Notes: generated from the letters alone by a model not told the origin. Counted from the stretch's first letter, positions 11,668-22,751 are shown. The stretch: 64,000 nucleotides of DNA from Hirundichthys speculiger (GCA_018398805.1 JAGFBZ010000863.1:1366501-1430500), one strand, 5' to 3'. Translations and numbers: made by a program.

Positions 11668-11738
11668 CTTGTCGATTATAATCATCTTGTTCACGATGAA
11701 CCATGTTCTTCTGGCCTTTGGTTGTACCGTACAGTAAC
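11668..11738 (-). CDS. tenm3: teneurin-3, third visible coding exon
   Basis: This 71-nt exon continues the teneurin-3 cytoplasmic domain. On the minus strand it follows the acceptor TTCTGACAG and ends at the donor GTCGGT. The AG left over from the 15427-15547 exon completes the first codon, giving R, then LLYGTTKGQKNMVHREQDD and YNRQ. This matches the conserved teneurin-3 block containing LLYG, VHRE and a following RQG. It leaves phase 1, which exactly suits the GT start of the 1628-1915 exon. The donor GTCGGT is a weaker match than usual, which could favour regulated splicing here; that is inference. Confidence 0.92.
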
Positions 11739-12397
11739 CTGTCAGAATTCAAGAACAGAGAAACCTCTTTTATATTACTTAGCAACAGTGTAAAAATAGG
11801 GGAGAAAAAAATTTCCTTTAATGGCAAATGATTGTGATTGCATTTACACATTAAACACATACATTTTCACAACACTGTTATTAATTATACAAGTGACCTA
11901 CAGCAGATACTGAAAAAGCTTTTCACCTGGAAGTGGACGGTAACCACTATTATTTATGAATAATAGCAGATAAAGACAGAATAATTTACCACAAATTTCA
12001 ATCTTTTACTTCAGTTTGGAATTTGAAATAATAGAAAATATTTTTAAATAAAAAGGAATTTAGTTCTGACACTTCTGAATTACTTGAATAGCAGTGTGTA
12101 ATAAATAGATAAATAGGTAAAGTTTATGTGTACAAATTACAGTACAATTTATTTATTGTACTGTATGTTCCCAAGCTGTAACCCACTGAACTGCACTGGG
12201 GACACGATGAAGAAAGCTTTCTGGCCTTTCAGATCATATCTGAACTTGAGACAGCAATGTCTACAGGTATATTGGTTTAATTATTAATAGTACCTGGGTT
12301 GGACTATTCCTGAGTTTCTTGGTACATTAAGAGTTATTTTGTCTGCATCTTAACAGCAGTACTTTCACAACATAAGAGAAACATGTATCCATGGTAT
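11739..12397. other. intron sequence, nothing recognised
   Basis: AT-rich tenm3 intron between the acceptor at 11739 and a hAT target duplication. No gene-like or repeat-like structure is recognised. Confidence 0.5.
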
Positions 12398-13096
12398 GTG
12401 TGCACTAGGGATGCAACGGTTCTCCGTAAAATACCGAACCGTTTAGTATGACCTGCACGGGACAATACGCTTTTATGTCCCGCGGTATTTATTTTCCAAT
12501 AACTTTGCATTGGACTTGGACATGAACGTGCGTGCCTTTTAGGCAACAGGCCAACCACTACATGTCAATGTGCACTAGCCTCCGCTCACTCACAGTGACC
12601 AGCCTATCACACTTTGGCCAATTGGCTGCAGCCCATAGGCGCAGAAAAAAAAAAAAAACAAGCAGGCATGGCCAGGGACAGCGGAGAAATTGGGAAAAAC
12701 TTATTTTTATTCACTGGTGTGGGAGCATTTTGGTTTTGCTGTTGAATACACCGGCGAGGGAGTGAAAACAGTTAACAGTTAACAGAACACAATCTTCCAC
12801 CTCCCTAAACCCGCGATCTCACCTGCGTAAGATCCAGTTTTTACTAGGGGTGCTCCGATCGATCGGTGACCTGATCGGATCGGCCGATATGCATATGATC
12901 GGGATCGGTCAGAATTGTCATTAAAGCCGATCAAAAACGCTCTATTCTCGTGCGCATACACTGTCTATAGACCTTTTCGGGCCAGCCCCCCGGAAGTACC
13001 CCGTCCGCCATTGCGGGGTTGTGCTACAGAGCGACACTCTCACCGGCTCGCAGATTAACCAGTGTTTTTCTGTTTCTACAAATAGATATTTTTATA

Positions 13097-13336
13097 ATGT
13101 CGAGTCGGTCGAGTGGGAATACACGTTCTGTCATAAACTGTGCCAACAATGGCGTGAAAATTCAACAATGGAAGAAGAAAGTATGAAATACACAAGCCTT
13201 TACTGCACGAAGACTGCCTTGTTTGCAGCCATACAGTTTGCACCGATTTCCTGGGCGCACCGACAACCAAGAAGTTAGGAAGACGTGGGTGAAAAATATC
13301 AACAGAAAGGACTTTGTTCCAAATGAATACAGCCGG
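13097..13336 (+). pseudogene. THAP-type zinc-finger exon, frameshifted
   Basis: The reading starts MSSRSSGNTRSVINCANNG, then VKIQQWKKKV and, after frameshifts, KPLLHEDC, SLHRFPGRPTDNQEV, RKTWVKNINRKDFVPNEYSR. The order C.NNG..., H, FPG, W, NR.DFVPN and YSR matches the first two-thirds of a THAP domain, a C2CH DNA-binding finger common in transposases and host factors. The exon ends at a good donor (CGG|GTGAGT) just where the CS.HF part should follow. At least one frameshift disables it. Upstream, CCGGAAGT near 12990 gives a promoter-like look. Confidence 0.65.
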
Positions 13337-13586
13337 GTGAGTTTTCGTTAACATTCAATCTCGTACTACTTATAGCCTCGCTGAGAGTCCCGGACGATTC
13401 TGGCTGAAAGAACAGCAGGATGACGCTACTGTAGCCCTCGGCACTAGCACAAGCCTATAAATGAATGAATGAATGAATGAATGACTTAGGAGAATGATTA
13501 AATAAATTAAATATAACATTAACACATAGCCTAATTTACCGCTAGCGTTAACGTTACAGTAGCATAATCTTTATGGCTTGTTGACG

Positions 13587-13799
13587 TTAGTTATAGCCAG
13601 CGTTGCAGCGTTCCACAGTTTTTAGTGTTTGATTATGGGAATAGATCATGCTATTTCCATAACCAATCATTAAAAACAGCGATAAACTACCTTCATCTGT
13701 AACTGGAGGCCACTGCCTAACATCATCAATCCAAGACATGTCTGCGTTATCCGTAACAGATGCTCCACGCTGCTGTGTTTGGGTTAGTTGGTGGAGCAC
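13587..13799 (-). pseudogene. transposon-type exon with W..DV..WPPVT motif
   Basis: On the minus strand the frame reads MLHQLTQTQQRGASVTDNAD then MSWIDDVRQWPPVTDEGS. The W-I-D-D-V...WPPVT pattern resembles a segment I associate with fish transposon proteins linked to YqaJ-type nucleases. Only this short piece is seen. Its opposite strand relative to the THAP exon fits a two-gene element, but homology is not proven. Confidence 0.3.
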
Positions 13800-14615
13800 C
13801 GCACACTCCAGTTACGTCTGGGCCACTAGGGGGCACATGTCCACAATTTTCAAGTCGAAAAGGTCTAAGACAGCAAGAAACAAAGGGAAATAAATACGAT
13901 CGGTGATCGGTATCGGATCGGCCGATATTGATTTCAGTGATCGGTGATCGGCCCCAAAAACTCTGATCGGAGCACCCCTAGTTTACCAGTTGTGCGTCTT
14001 GGCGCAGCTAATGTGCTTTTTAAAATACTGCAGAATGAATCGTTGGATGCCCATTTAAAGATCACAAACAATTAACGTCCCTGTCCCTCCTCAACCACCA
14101 ACAGTTTAAGACATATCGGAAATAAATTCCCGCATCCAACCTTTTCCAGCTTGACACCAGAGACAAAGATCTCCTTGGTTTCCTCCACAGCAGTCATCTG
14201 AATGAGAGCTGCCACAGCTGTATAGACTGACGTGTCTGGCCGTGACTATTCCCACATCCACCACAACTGCTGACCAGACATCCTCTGACCTCAAGAGAAT
14301 AAAAATGTATGCAAGTAATACGGTGATGCGTAATCAAGAGGTAGAGCCATTTGTGCACATCCACATGTGACATGTGTGGACGCACATTTATTCAATTTGA
14401 CGTGCTCTTTTACGCACCAACATGCGAGTTGTGCTTTTCGCAAACTCGGTATCTTGCGATCGCGGGTTTAGGGTAGCGGGTAGCAGGTGGTCTGAAACTG
14501 TACCGAATCCATACCGAAACTATGACACATAAATCGAGGTACGGATCGTACCGTGAGCCACCTGTACTGTTGCACCCCTAGTGTGCACATTAAATATCTT
14601 GAACTGGAAAACAAA

Positions 14616-14706
14616 GTGGCCGAGGGGAGGGAGGTCTGGGCTTCTGCTGAAGCTGCTGCCCCGGCGACCCGACTCCGGACCAAGCAGAAGTTAATGGATG
14701 GATGGA
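14616..14706 (+). mobile_element. 91-bp LINE 3' end with target-site duplication
   Basis: GGGAGGTCTGGGCTTCTGCT through AAGTTAATGGATGGATGGA is the 3' terminus of the same LINE family as 8657-11207. It is flanked by TGGAAAACAAA on both sides (14605-14615 and 14707-14717), an 11-bp target duplication, so it is a real but extremely 5'-truncated insertion. Confidence 0.88.
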
Positions 14707-14717
14707 TGGAAAACAAA

Positions 14718-15426
14718 TCAGAGAAGGACTGAGTATATGGCACACCTGAACTGTAAGATGCAATGAAAAACCAGTATATTTCCTAAAACCTTAGAAAAGT
14801 TGAAATGCCCAAAGCCACCTGCTTGACAGGGAACTGAAGAAGCTTCTGAGATGAGTCGCTATGCCGTCTGGATCTTCGCTGGCTTTGCAGTAATAGTGTA
14901 AAAGTCTCTGGGGGGTATATGCGCGTTATTGTTGTGCTCGTGCTTTACACTTTACATGCATTGCCTAGTTTTGTTTTTTGTTTTTTTTCAACCCTGAGGA
15001 ATAGTTTTTCAATAAAACCCTTGTTTTAATAAAACTGTTTTTCCATTACATGGTAATTCATCATAAGAGAAAAAAAAATAAGAATAAAAGATAAATGTCT
15101 TCCTTTAGCAGATTAGCATGACATGAATCTACAAACACAACATTAAAAAAAAGGGACTAGTTCCTGTCTGGAATTATCAGTCGACCACTGTTAATAGAAG
15201 TGGATAAATAAATAAATAAAGTATTAAAATGACATTAGGTTATTAATAACTATTGGATTATTATTATTATTTATTATTAACTGAAATTAAATGTGTCTGA
15301 ATTTTAATCGTATGATTAAAATGACCATTTTGGTCATATTTCATATTTCATGGTTTCATCAATGAAACAATAATAATATTTGTTATATTATATCCCAAAA
15401 AGCATGTAAGTAGTTTATGTACTAAC
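14718..15426. other. intron sequence, nothing recognised
   Basis: AT-rich tenm3 intron with a TTATTATTA patch near 15260. No gene or element is recognised. Confidence 0.5.
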
Positions 15427-15547
15427 CTGGTCTGGTCTTGGTGCTGGTCGAAGGCCCTGAGTGTTTCACTTGATGAGTAGGACTTCTGAGTAGGGACCCG
15501 GAGGCCCTGGGAGCCGATAACACAGTCTTCACTGTCCCCTGATGAAC
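15427..15547 (-). CDS. tenm3: teneurin-3, second visible coding exon
   Basis: A 121-nt exon on the minus strand, preceded by the acceptor TTCGTGTTAG and ended by the donor GTTAGT. With the G from the first coding exon it reads GSSGDSEDCVIGSQGL then RVPTQKSYSSSETLRAFDQ and HQDQT. The RVPTQKSYSSSETL block is a hallmark of vertebrate teneurin cytoplasmic tails. It leaves in phase 2, completed by the 11668-11738 exon. Compared with my recollection of mammalian teneurin-3, seven residues (VIGSQGL) appear extra between the acidic stretch and RVPTQ, and the tail HQDQT is longer. Both are in frame and look like lineage changes, not errors. Confidence 0.95.
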
Positions 15548-17164
15548 CTAACACGAATTAATGTGCAAACACAGAGTTCAAATGTTAGTAGATCGCAATG
15601 TTTTAAGGAGTAATTAGGTCACAGACTTATATTTGTGTCTGAAAAATTCTCAGTTTATTACTTTTATCATTGGTAACCTGTAAAAAAAAAAAAAAAAAAA
15701 AAGCCATAGTGAGATATAATGTCCTGAAATAAAAAGGTTTAGGTAAGATGCAAAGGTAGCAAATCTTTTCTGTTCAACAAATGAAAGAGACTGCTGGAAA
15801 TATAATGTGTATCTTAGTTAACAAAAAGAAAAAAAAAAAGAAGCTTTACTGAGTCTACAATTAAAAAATGCATACACAATCCATTTTCTTAAATGTGTAA
15901 AAATGTTAAAACTACATGCATCTCTTTTGAAATGTAGTTTGTATTTCACAGTGATGCAGACTGAAACACAAAATTTGGTATTGACATTAGCATACTGATT
16001 TTAATAAAAATGATGCTTAGTAAAACAAAATTCTGGAATGTTATAGGCTGTAATTACTAGTATATATAGGTTGCACACAGTGCAAATGCACCCTCGATTG
16101 TACTTGTGTGGTGCTTTAATCATGCTCATACAGCTCTGCCAGTCTATGCAGAGACTCATTTGGTCTCAGTGGTTCTTCCTACCACCTTCTCCAATATCTT
16201 TCCTGCATTTGTAGTAAATATTTTAGTATATCTAAAAGTTGCTCCGCATGTAGTTCAAAAAAATGAAAAAAAAAAACCAAACAAACAATATCTGCACTTT
16301 GTTTATTCATTTGAGCAAAACAAAATAAGTGATTTCCAGTGTGTTCACCGAAAAACTTGATTGTATTTACAACCCCCAATCAGACAAAGTTGGGATGATA
16401 TGGAGAAAAAAATACATGCATAAGTGAAACATGGTTCCCAGCCAACCGCAAGCAGAAAGAGACGTGGGTTACATGTTATGCTAAAGGATGGAGCTGTTTT
16501 CCACCGTTACCAAGCCTACTACTAGCTTAAGTCTACTAAGCTTAAGTTAAAGACGCAGATAAAAAAATGTTGATGATAAAGTTCTGACTCAGTTATTTAC
16601 AGAGGAAGTTTAGTGATGAATATTTTCTGGATCTTTATATTTTGCTGAGTGCTAATCAATCCATAACGCTGGGATCTCTGCACCCAGATGTCACATTTGT
16701 TGTAACATAACCGGTGCAAATTTGGACGGTCCTCTCATAGCAACATTCAAGAAAACATCTACACAACATGAGGTATACTTATAAGCTGGGCGTGAATACC
16801 TCTGGGGGATTTTTTCCTTTTTTTCCTATGAACAGCTATAATTAGCCAATTTTTGTAGTTTTCAAACAACATATAATAAAGTAGAGCTACTAATGTGAAA
16901 AAAAAAAAAAAAACAATAGAGCATTTCATCATTTTCTTTGTGGTTAATAATCATCCATATCTGCCTCCATCCATCTATCAAAATCCAAATGGCAGGTCAA
17001 ATAAGGATGACATTGTGCAGCCAGCATCACCGGAGCCCACACAGGTGCAAGGCGAGGTTCACTTCAGCTCCAGCCACTTCACTGTACTCCTGCCTTGGCT
17101 GGAGGTTGTGTTAAGCCTGAGCTGCAAGATTAGAACAAGGGCGCAAATGTCTAGCTCTTAATGA
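15548..17164. other. intron sequence with repeat debris
   Basis: A-rich runs lie at 15680-15701 and 16897-16912. Around 16370-16400 the text ACAACCCCCAATCAGACAAA then GTTGGGATG resembles the end of a common fish repeat (ACAACCCCAATTCCAATGAA-type), perhaps the same family as 29605-29970. Nothing else is recognised. Confidence 0.4.
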
Positions 17165-18110
17165 GGATGGGTCAAATAAGGAGCTAATTTGTTCTGGCAT
17201 CTGTGCTTTGGTTCCCCTTACACAGGAGAGGGTACACATTGATCCAGTGTTCATTAATGGGATGATAGCTAAAACTATGAAAAACTTTAATGACAAGATC
17301 AGGGAGCATGGAAAGTGTCAGTCAAATTTAAAATTTGCAGAAATTAAAAAAAAGGACATAAAACGGTACTGAAAGGGACATAGTAGTGCAGCACTGTGGA
17401 GGAAATCAAATGAGAAAAATATACCGGTACAGAGAGCTGTTGCTTCCGCACTGCCTACACCTTCTGCAAGAATTACCTGTCTTTCAAAATCCACCTAGCC
17501 CTGACTGAACGTCAGCAGCTCAATGGACTCAATCTTGGCAATATGTTGTTCTCAGAAAAAGCCTGCCAAAACATGTTGATGTTCATAGCAGAAAAAAAAA
17601 AATGTCAGCACACACTTGCGGAATGTTGTGAAGTCCTCAGATAAGTTCAGCATCCTAACTGATGAGAGAACATCCAATAAATCTGCCTATTTATTTACAT
17701 CCACATCCCCTTCCAAAAATAAGGCCAATAATGATTTATTTTATTTTATTTTATCAAGCTTTGCTGAGCTGCAAACCAGAACAGGAGAGGCAATCTACAG
17801 TGTCACAGCAAATTCATAGGGATATTCTGGGGGCTCAGCTGCTTGGACTTGCTACAGATGGGGCCTCTGTCATGATGGAAAAGATACAGAGTGGTTGTTA
17901 CTCAGATGCAAAAGAGGACCAATCCTGATTTTGTGAGGATACACAGCATGAACCACAAGCTGGAACTTGCTGTCCATGGCAGAGACAAGAAAATCACCCA
18001 AGCAACTCACTTTCAGCTTTTCATTGATTTTTTATATGAATTCAATCTGGTGCTTCAGGACTGCTTTACAAAAAAAAAAAAAAAACAAAAAGGAAAAAAA
18101 AAGTGGGATG
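17165..18110 (+). pseudogene. hAT-like transposase relic
   Basis: Broken frames read SSDKFSILTDERTSNKSA (17640s), FILSSFAELQTRTGEAIYS, DILGAQLLGLATDGASVM (17820s) and DFVRIHSMNHKLELAVHG (17930s). The DGASVM box followed by an IHCMNHRLELA-like box is characteristic of the catalytic core of hAT-type proteins of the ZNF862/KIAA1586-like kind. Frameshifts separate all pieces. Whether it is a transposon or a processed copy of a domesticated gene cannot be told; no terminal repeats were found. Confidence 0.6.
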
Positions 18111-18129
18111 TGTTTAAGACTTGCTGTGA

Positions 18130-18450
18130 GAGAGGACTGTGGGTTTTAAAGGAATATGCCTCAGCAGTTCCTGGCTACATCAGTGTGCAGATTTTCCCCT
18201 TCAAGACCATTAAAAAAACATCCAAAAACATACCTACATCAAAAACCCTGGATGAACTGTGAACTACAGTCTATGCTGAAAACATACTCTGCTGTATTTG
18301 TCTCCAGAGATGCTCAGGGCCATGAAAAGGCCAGATATGATCTTCGTAGATCCATCAAGAGAAGCCAACAGACAGGACAGACTGATGCTGGAAGAGTACT
18401 ATAACAACTCTGATTCTGATTCCATGTGGCAGGATTCAGGATCTTAGTTT
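18130..18450 (+). mobile_element. Rex1/CR1-like LINE fragment (linker region)
   Basis: Readable text is QKPWMNCELQSMLKTYSAVF then SRDAQGHEKARYDLRRSIKR, followed by NNSDSDSMWQ. This is the part between endonuclease and reverse transcriptase of the LINE type seen at 25985-27310, where KPW, ARY.LRR and MW are conserved. It stops abruptly, so the rest is absent here. Confidence 0.65.
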
Positions 18451-19324
18451 GGTTCTGTGTTTCTTTTGTGTTTTTTTTTGGATTTGTCTTAGTTCTCCTT
18501 TTTTCTTATGTTCCACGTCTCCTATTTTGTTTATTCCTGCTTTACTTTGAAAGTTTGTCTTTGCCTAGTTGCCTAGTGTCAATATACTGGTGATTTCTCA
18601 ATATGCGTACTTGTGTTCTTGTGAAACATCATCAGTCTCAGCTGAAGTTCACTTTCAAATAATCAAGGCATGTACGGTACATGTACGTTCATATATGTAC
18701 ACTATAAATCTCAGGATGTTTTCTGGCTCTGCCTGTTTTATCGAGCATGTGTAGACTTGCATAGACTTAAGAAGACAAAGTATCCCAGAATGCATTTGCA
18801 TCAATAAGCAGCAGTATGGCAGAGGAGAAAGGAATAACTGTCATTTTCGTAACAGAATGTAAGATTTTAAGTTTTAAGATGTTTTCATGAGTTTAATTCT
18901 CGTAACCTCAAATTTGAGGTTAACTGATCCAGATAGAACCTATTTGAAAAATTCCTCAGAAGTCCTCAGAAGTTTTTTCCTTTTTAACCTCCACCAAACT
19001 TTATAACAGAAGTGAAATGCAAAAGCATAAAACCCATTAAAATGACATAATGTAAAGTCATGGTTATATAAACTTTTGCCAGAAGAGTCCAATGGTCTGT
19101 TCTGAGTCGCATTAAATTGAACATGTTGATAAAAATGTGTTAGCCTGCTAGCTGAGCAGTGATGCTATCAAGTACGCTGCTGTTCCATTTGCAGAAAGTG
19201 AGCATCCTTTGGAGCTCACATTTAGCAAGTATGACTCAGGAGACGTACTTTCAAGTACACAACTCCAGACTTTGTGTACTTGGAATGCAGAAATAGCCAT
19301 TGCCTTGTCTTTCCCTTCCTACAT
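18451..19324. other. intron sequence, nothing firm
   Basis: A T-rich patch at 18455-18600 resembles one at 21380-21740 in composition. No exon or bounded repeat is seen. Confidence 0.45.
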
Positions 19325-19605
19325 GGTGGCTGTAGCTCAGTTGGTAGAGCGGGTCGTCCAGTCTCTGGAAGGTTGGCGGTTTGATCCTAGCTCCAACTGT
19401 CCACATGCCCAAGTGTCCTTGGGCAAGACACTGAATCCTAACTTGCCTCCAATGGGCCTGGCAGCGCCTTGCATGGCAGCAGCCGCCCACTGGTGGATGA
19501 ATGGGAGTGTGAATGGGTGAATGAGAGGCCATTGTAAAGCGATTTGGAGGCACCATGATGGTGTCTGGAAAGCGCTATATAAGTGCAGTCCATTTACCAT
19601 TCCTT
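19325..19605 (+). mobile_element. tRNA-derived SINE
   Basis: The head has a pol III box A (TGTAGCTCAGTTGG, near 19331) and a box B (GGTTTGATCC, near 19378), arranged as in a tRNA but without a foldable acceptor stem. The body CCTTGGGCAAGACACTGAAT and the tail GCGCTATATAAGTGCAGTCC then ATTTACCATT are a well-known fish SINE body. It is a retroposon, not a functional tRNA gene. Confidence 0.85.
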
Positions 19606-20584
19606 CACAAGGGTATGCCCTGTTTCCTGCCTCCCGCATTTGAGTCTACGCCAAGTGATTATTCTGAACTTTATTGGCATCTTTGAGTTGGGGTCTATTT
19701 AATATCAACTGGAAGTTTATTGAATCTGTGTTCAACATAGTAGCTAAATACATTTTCACCTTGTCTGGTTTTAACTGGAGGTTCTACCAGCTGACTGTCT
19801 CCTGAAGATCTTGGAGCCCAGCTTATATTTTACAAGGAGATCAGAAATGCATTCTGACCCGATACTGTTTATTACAGATTTTTTCCAAGGTTGAGCCACG
19901 AAGGAGAGAAAATATTGCATCTGAGTGATTGCAGAATGCAAATTATAATCTGATTATGTTCATAGTGTAGGAGAGTAACATAAATGTAGTGATTATTGTG
20001 ATTTGCGATATCTAATCAATAACCCTAGGATCAATATTAGATTTTAGTGAGGCAGAAAAATCAGTAAGAAGTGGTTGAATGTTGATCTGGAAAATGCAAA
20101 GTAACTGTTCAGCTGTACTGTTATAAGCAGAGTCTGTGTGCTGCCGTGGAATGTAAACATGAGATAAGCAGAGTCTGTGTCCAGTGTTGGAAGTCAACAA
20201 CAGCTATGTGTCAGGCTCCTTTAAATGCAGAAGACAAGAGGAGAGTGTATGACAAATATTGGTTCATTGAGGCGTTACCAATAAAAGTATTTATTTCCCT
20301 ATTGACAAACCTAGAATGGATTTGGATAAAGAACAAAGAAAGAAGACACTCAGAACGGATTAACCAAAAACTTTCCAATTCTTGAGGATAATTTGGAGCC
20401 TTTTTGGATTTTACCCTAGCTCACTGCTAGCAAGGAGGAGGAGCCGTATACCAGAGTTTCCAGGAGCACCCACCCTGTCCTTGGAAGGACCGCACCTTAT
20501 CACCTCGTTCCTCAGCAGCCTCGGAAAGCGCAAACTGGCCATTTGCCTACCCCAAACTGTCCTTGGATCAACACAGTTGAATCA
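19606..20584. other. intron sequence with a short local duplication
   Basis: No gene is seen. TAAGCAGAGTCTGTGT occurs twice, near 20124 and 20165. The block 20400-20580 is GC-richer but has no recognised motif. Confidence 0.45.
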
Positions 20585-20800
20585 ATTCAAATGAATGAAA
20601 TTGGAATTATAAGCCACAGCTCACCCCAAACCAACCTGAATCCATTCAAATTAATGACATTGGAATTACAAGCTACAGTACTTCCAATCAGCCTGGATTC
20701 CATGGAAATAATTGGGATTACAAGCCGCAGTACTTCCAACTAGCCTGGATTCCATTGAAATAATTGGAATTACAAGTCACGGCCTGGATCAACACAAAAG
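20585..20800. repeat. minisatellite, about 60-bp unit, three to four copies
   Basis: The unit contains TTGGAATTACAAGCC(A/G)CAG, then a CCTGGATTCCATTGAAATAA-like stretch. It recurs at about 20610, 20660, 20725 and 20775 with moderate divergence. Array length is about 215 bp. Confidence 0.75.
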
Positions 20801-22751
20801 AACGGAGTTGCTAGCCGTAGCTTTATTGTGGAGTAGAATTAGACTTTGTTTTTCAATGTTTAATCAATGAAATGTTGTTGCTTAACCCTGCTAACCTGCT
20901 TAATATATATAAAATTAACACAAGACATTGTGGTTAATATTGAAACTGTCCTTACAATTATACAGATTTGGGTGTGCCTCTGCATTAACAACACAGGTTT
21001 CCAAAAAGTAACTTTAGCCTAATATTCTTAAAGATCCTTGGGGCTTACTGTCTAAGCCACTAAATCTAACTTAGTCGGTAACAGGAGCCTAGATCATGAG
21101 GAGAGCTGCAGATAACAAATGTGACCAATAGCTCGACTTTGAGCCACCAGGCTATTCTTCTTAGATCAGTTATTGGAGTAAGGAGGGTAGACATTTGGAT
21201 GGAAGGTATGCAGTAAGAGCTAGGCAAATCTCCTCGTCACCATCTTAAATAAGTTGAGGAAATCTAGAGAGATAAACCCCCCTAGACCGCAACTTCGGTC
21301 CCACAGGATGGAGAGCTGGTCCCGGTGAAAGGCTCTGCTAGTCAGAGGCTAAAAGACCATTTTTTGCAAGACTGACCCAGTTTTTTCTTCCCTTGGTTTG
21401 GTCTGCTTTTCTTGTGTTCCTTGTGTTATTTTCCATTGCTGTTAAATTTACTTTCCTGTTTGGTTTTGTTCTGTTTTACTTTGTACATTCATCTCCCTGA
21501 TTTTTTGCACTTGTGTCTCATTTGTCCTTTGGTTTATTTTAAGCCCTATGTTTTCTTCTGTTGGTTGCTGGTCTGTCTGTTCTGTCCTGTCATGTTCTGT
21601 CGAGTTTAGTCATGTCCTTTAAATCCCTTGTTTTGCTGCACTGGTTCCAACCTTTTTCACCTGTCCTGAGTTGCCGTCCTGACTTTTCTTTGGTTTCTCA
21701 AATGATTTACCATACTTTTGGAAATAAAGGTCTTATGTTTGAATCTCTCTTGGTGAAGATGATTTAATGGAAAGTCTGATGTTTTTCATTTTTACACCAA
21801 AAAAGTTGCAAATGCATTACACTTGTTCTGAGACATGAGATCAGGGGTTACACTTTTGACAAAGCTCATTTGTAATAAATAAGGGATATTGAATGATTCC
21901 TGTCACCATGAAAGTATTTGAAATTAAGCAAAAGGGATGACTTCATCTCATCCATGTGATTAATCACTTAGTCCACATTGTGCTTGAATGATAATTATTG
22001 GTATGCACTGAAACTTTATAAAGGAAATGCTATAGCACTAAAGAAAAGCACTATAGAAAATACATAATCGTAATACCATGAGTTATCAAGCTAAACAATG
22101 AAAAAATGACATTATAAAAATAAGCCTTTAAAAAATAAATAAATCATAAATTAGTTCTCTTTTACTTTAAATGCATTAATCAGCAAACAGTCACCTTTGT
22201 TTTTGCTGCAAGTGCTGCCAGTAGAATGGTTCCATGTCTGGTAATGGCAGTTTTACACTGCTACAATCTGGTTGATAAGCTGCCAACAACTAAATTTAAT
22301 AAGATTACAACCATCTACATAAGCAGAGAAAAGTTGCTATATGATCAATCTGCGACAAAGATTTTTTGTGTATGTGCATGTGTATGTGCAAACATGAAAA
22401 ATGTATGTGATTTTTATCGGCACAGTTAGTGATAATACTAGCCAACAGTGGAGCGACTGAGGTTTTCACAGAGGAAGAATGTGAATAAATAGTTTACTCC
22501 AGTCCTTTGTTTGATAATACTTTTTTTGAGCATACAGGGGTAATTCAATACTCATTTTTTTCTCTTCTTGTGTTCTTTGATCCCTTCCCCTTTATATCAG
22601 CCTGAAATATAACCGATAACATCCACTAAAACCACCTAAGCATAGAGCAGGTATGCCCAAACAACACAAGTGATGTAACTTTTGGGCTTCTTCAAAGATG
22701 GTTGCACCCTAGTGGTGAAAATGTGAAATACAACACAATTTTCCAGCCAAA
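20801..22751. other. unassigned, partly repeat-like intron
   Basis: 20990-21370 is less AT-rich and has the patchy look of an old retroelement, and 21380-21740 is pyrimidine-rich ending in GGAAATAAAGG. I cannot place either in a family. The remainder is AT-rich intron with no exon seen. Confidence 0.4.

Larger units (their letters stand above)
12961..13873. mobile_element. inner element with AGACCTTTTCG ends carrying gene-like exons
   Basis: CTGTCTATAGACCTTTTCG (12961-12979) is mirrored at 13856-13873 by the complement of CTGTCTTAGACCTTTTCG, one base shorter. Between them lie a THAP-like exon on the plus strand and a WP.VT-type exon on the minus strand, with an AATG microsatellite at 13462-13485. 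The arrangement suggests a deletion derivative of a DNA transposon that once encoded a THAP protein. ISL2EU-type elements are known to carry THAP and YqaJ proteins, but I cannot confirm that class here. Confidence 0.55.
12845..13980. mobile_element. hAT-type non-autonomous element with GATCGG-rich ends
   Basis: The ends TAGGGGTGCTCCGATCGATC and the inverse of CTGATCGGAGCACCCCTA are a clear terminal inverted repeat, with further GATCGG/CCGAT subterminal motifs on each side. The flanks GTTTTTAC and GTTTACCA only partly agree, so the 8-bp duplication has decayed or is imperfect. It splits a fragment of the GGGCCCGATC family and itself contains the inner element at 12961-13873. Confidence 0.82.
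12789..14490 (-). mobile_element. fragment of the GGGCCCGATC-ended family
   Basis: The left piece 12789-12836 (ACAATCTTCCACCTCCCTAA, then ACCCGCGATC) is the complement of the right part of the element at 44598-48233 (near 48135-48175). The right piece 13985-14490 matches the complement of about 46705-47180, including the stretch around TCCTCTGACCTCAAGAGAAT and CGCAAACTCGGTATCTTGCG. The two pieces are separated by the insertion at 12845-13980. True outer termini are missing, so this is a truncated copy. Confidence 0.7.
12406..14580. mobile_element. hAT-type element with perfect 8-bp target duplication
   Basis: The ends are TAGGGATGCAACGGT and, inverted, TAGGGGTGCAACAGT. GTGTGCAC flanks both sides exactly (12398-12405 and 14581-14588), the 8-bp duplication expected of hAT transposition. 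Outer arms (12406-12788 and about 14491-14580) carry no transposase motif, so it looks non-autonomous. The middle is occupied by other elements (separate entries), making this the outer shell of a four-level nest inside a tenm3 intron. Confidence 0.9.

Noticed and set aside
19325..19400. tRNA gene (box A and box B present)
   Set aside because: The promoter boxes are there, but the sequence continues into a known SINE body and no acceptor stem can be paired; it is a SINE head.
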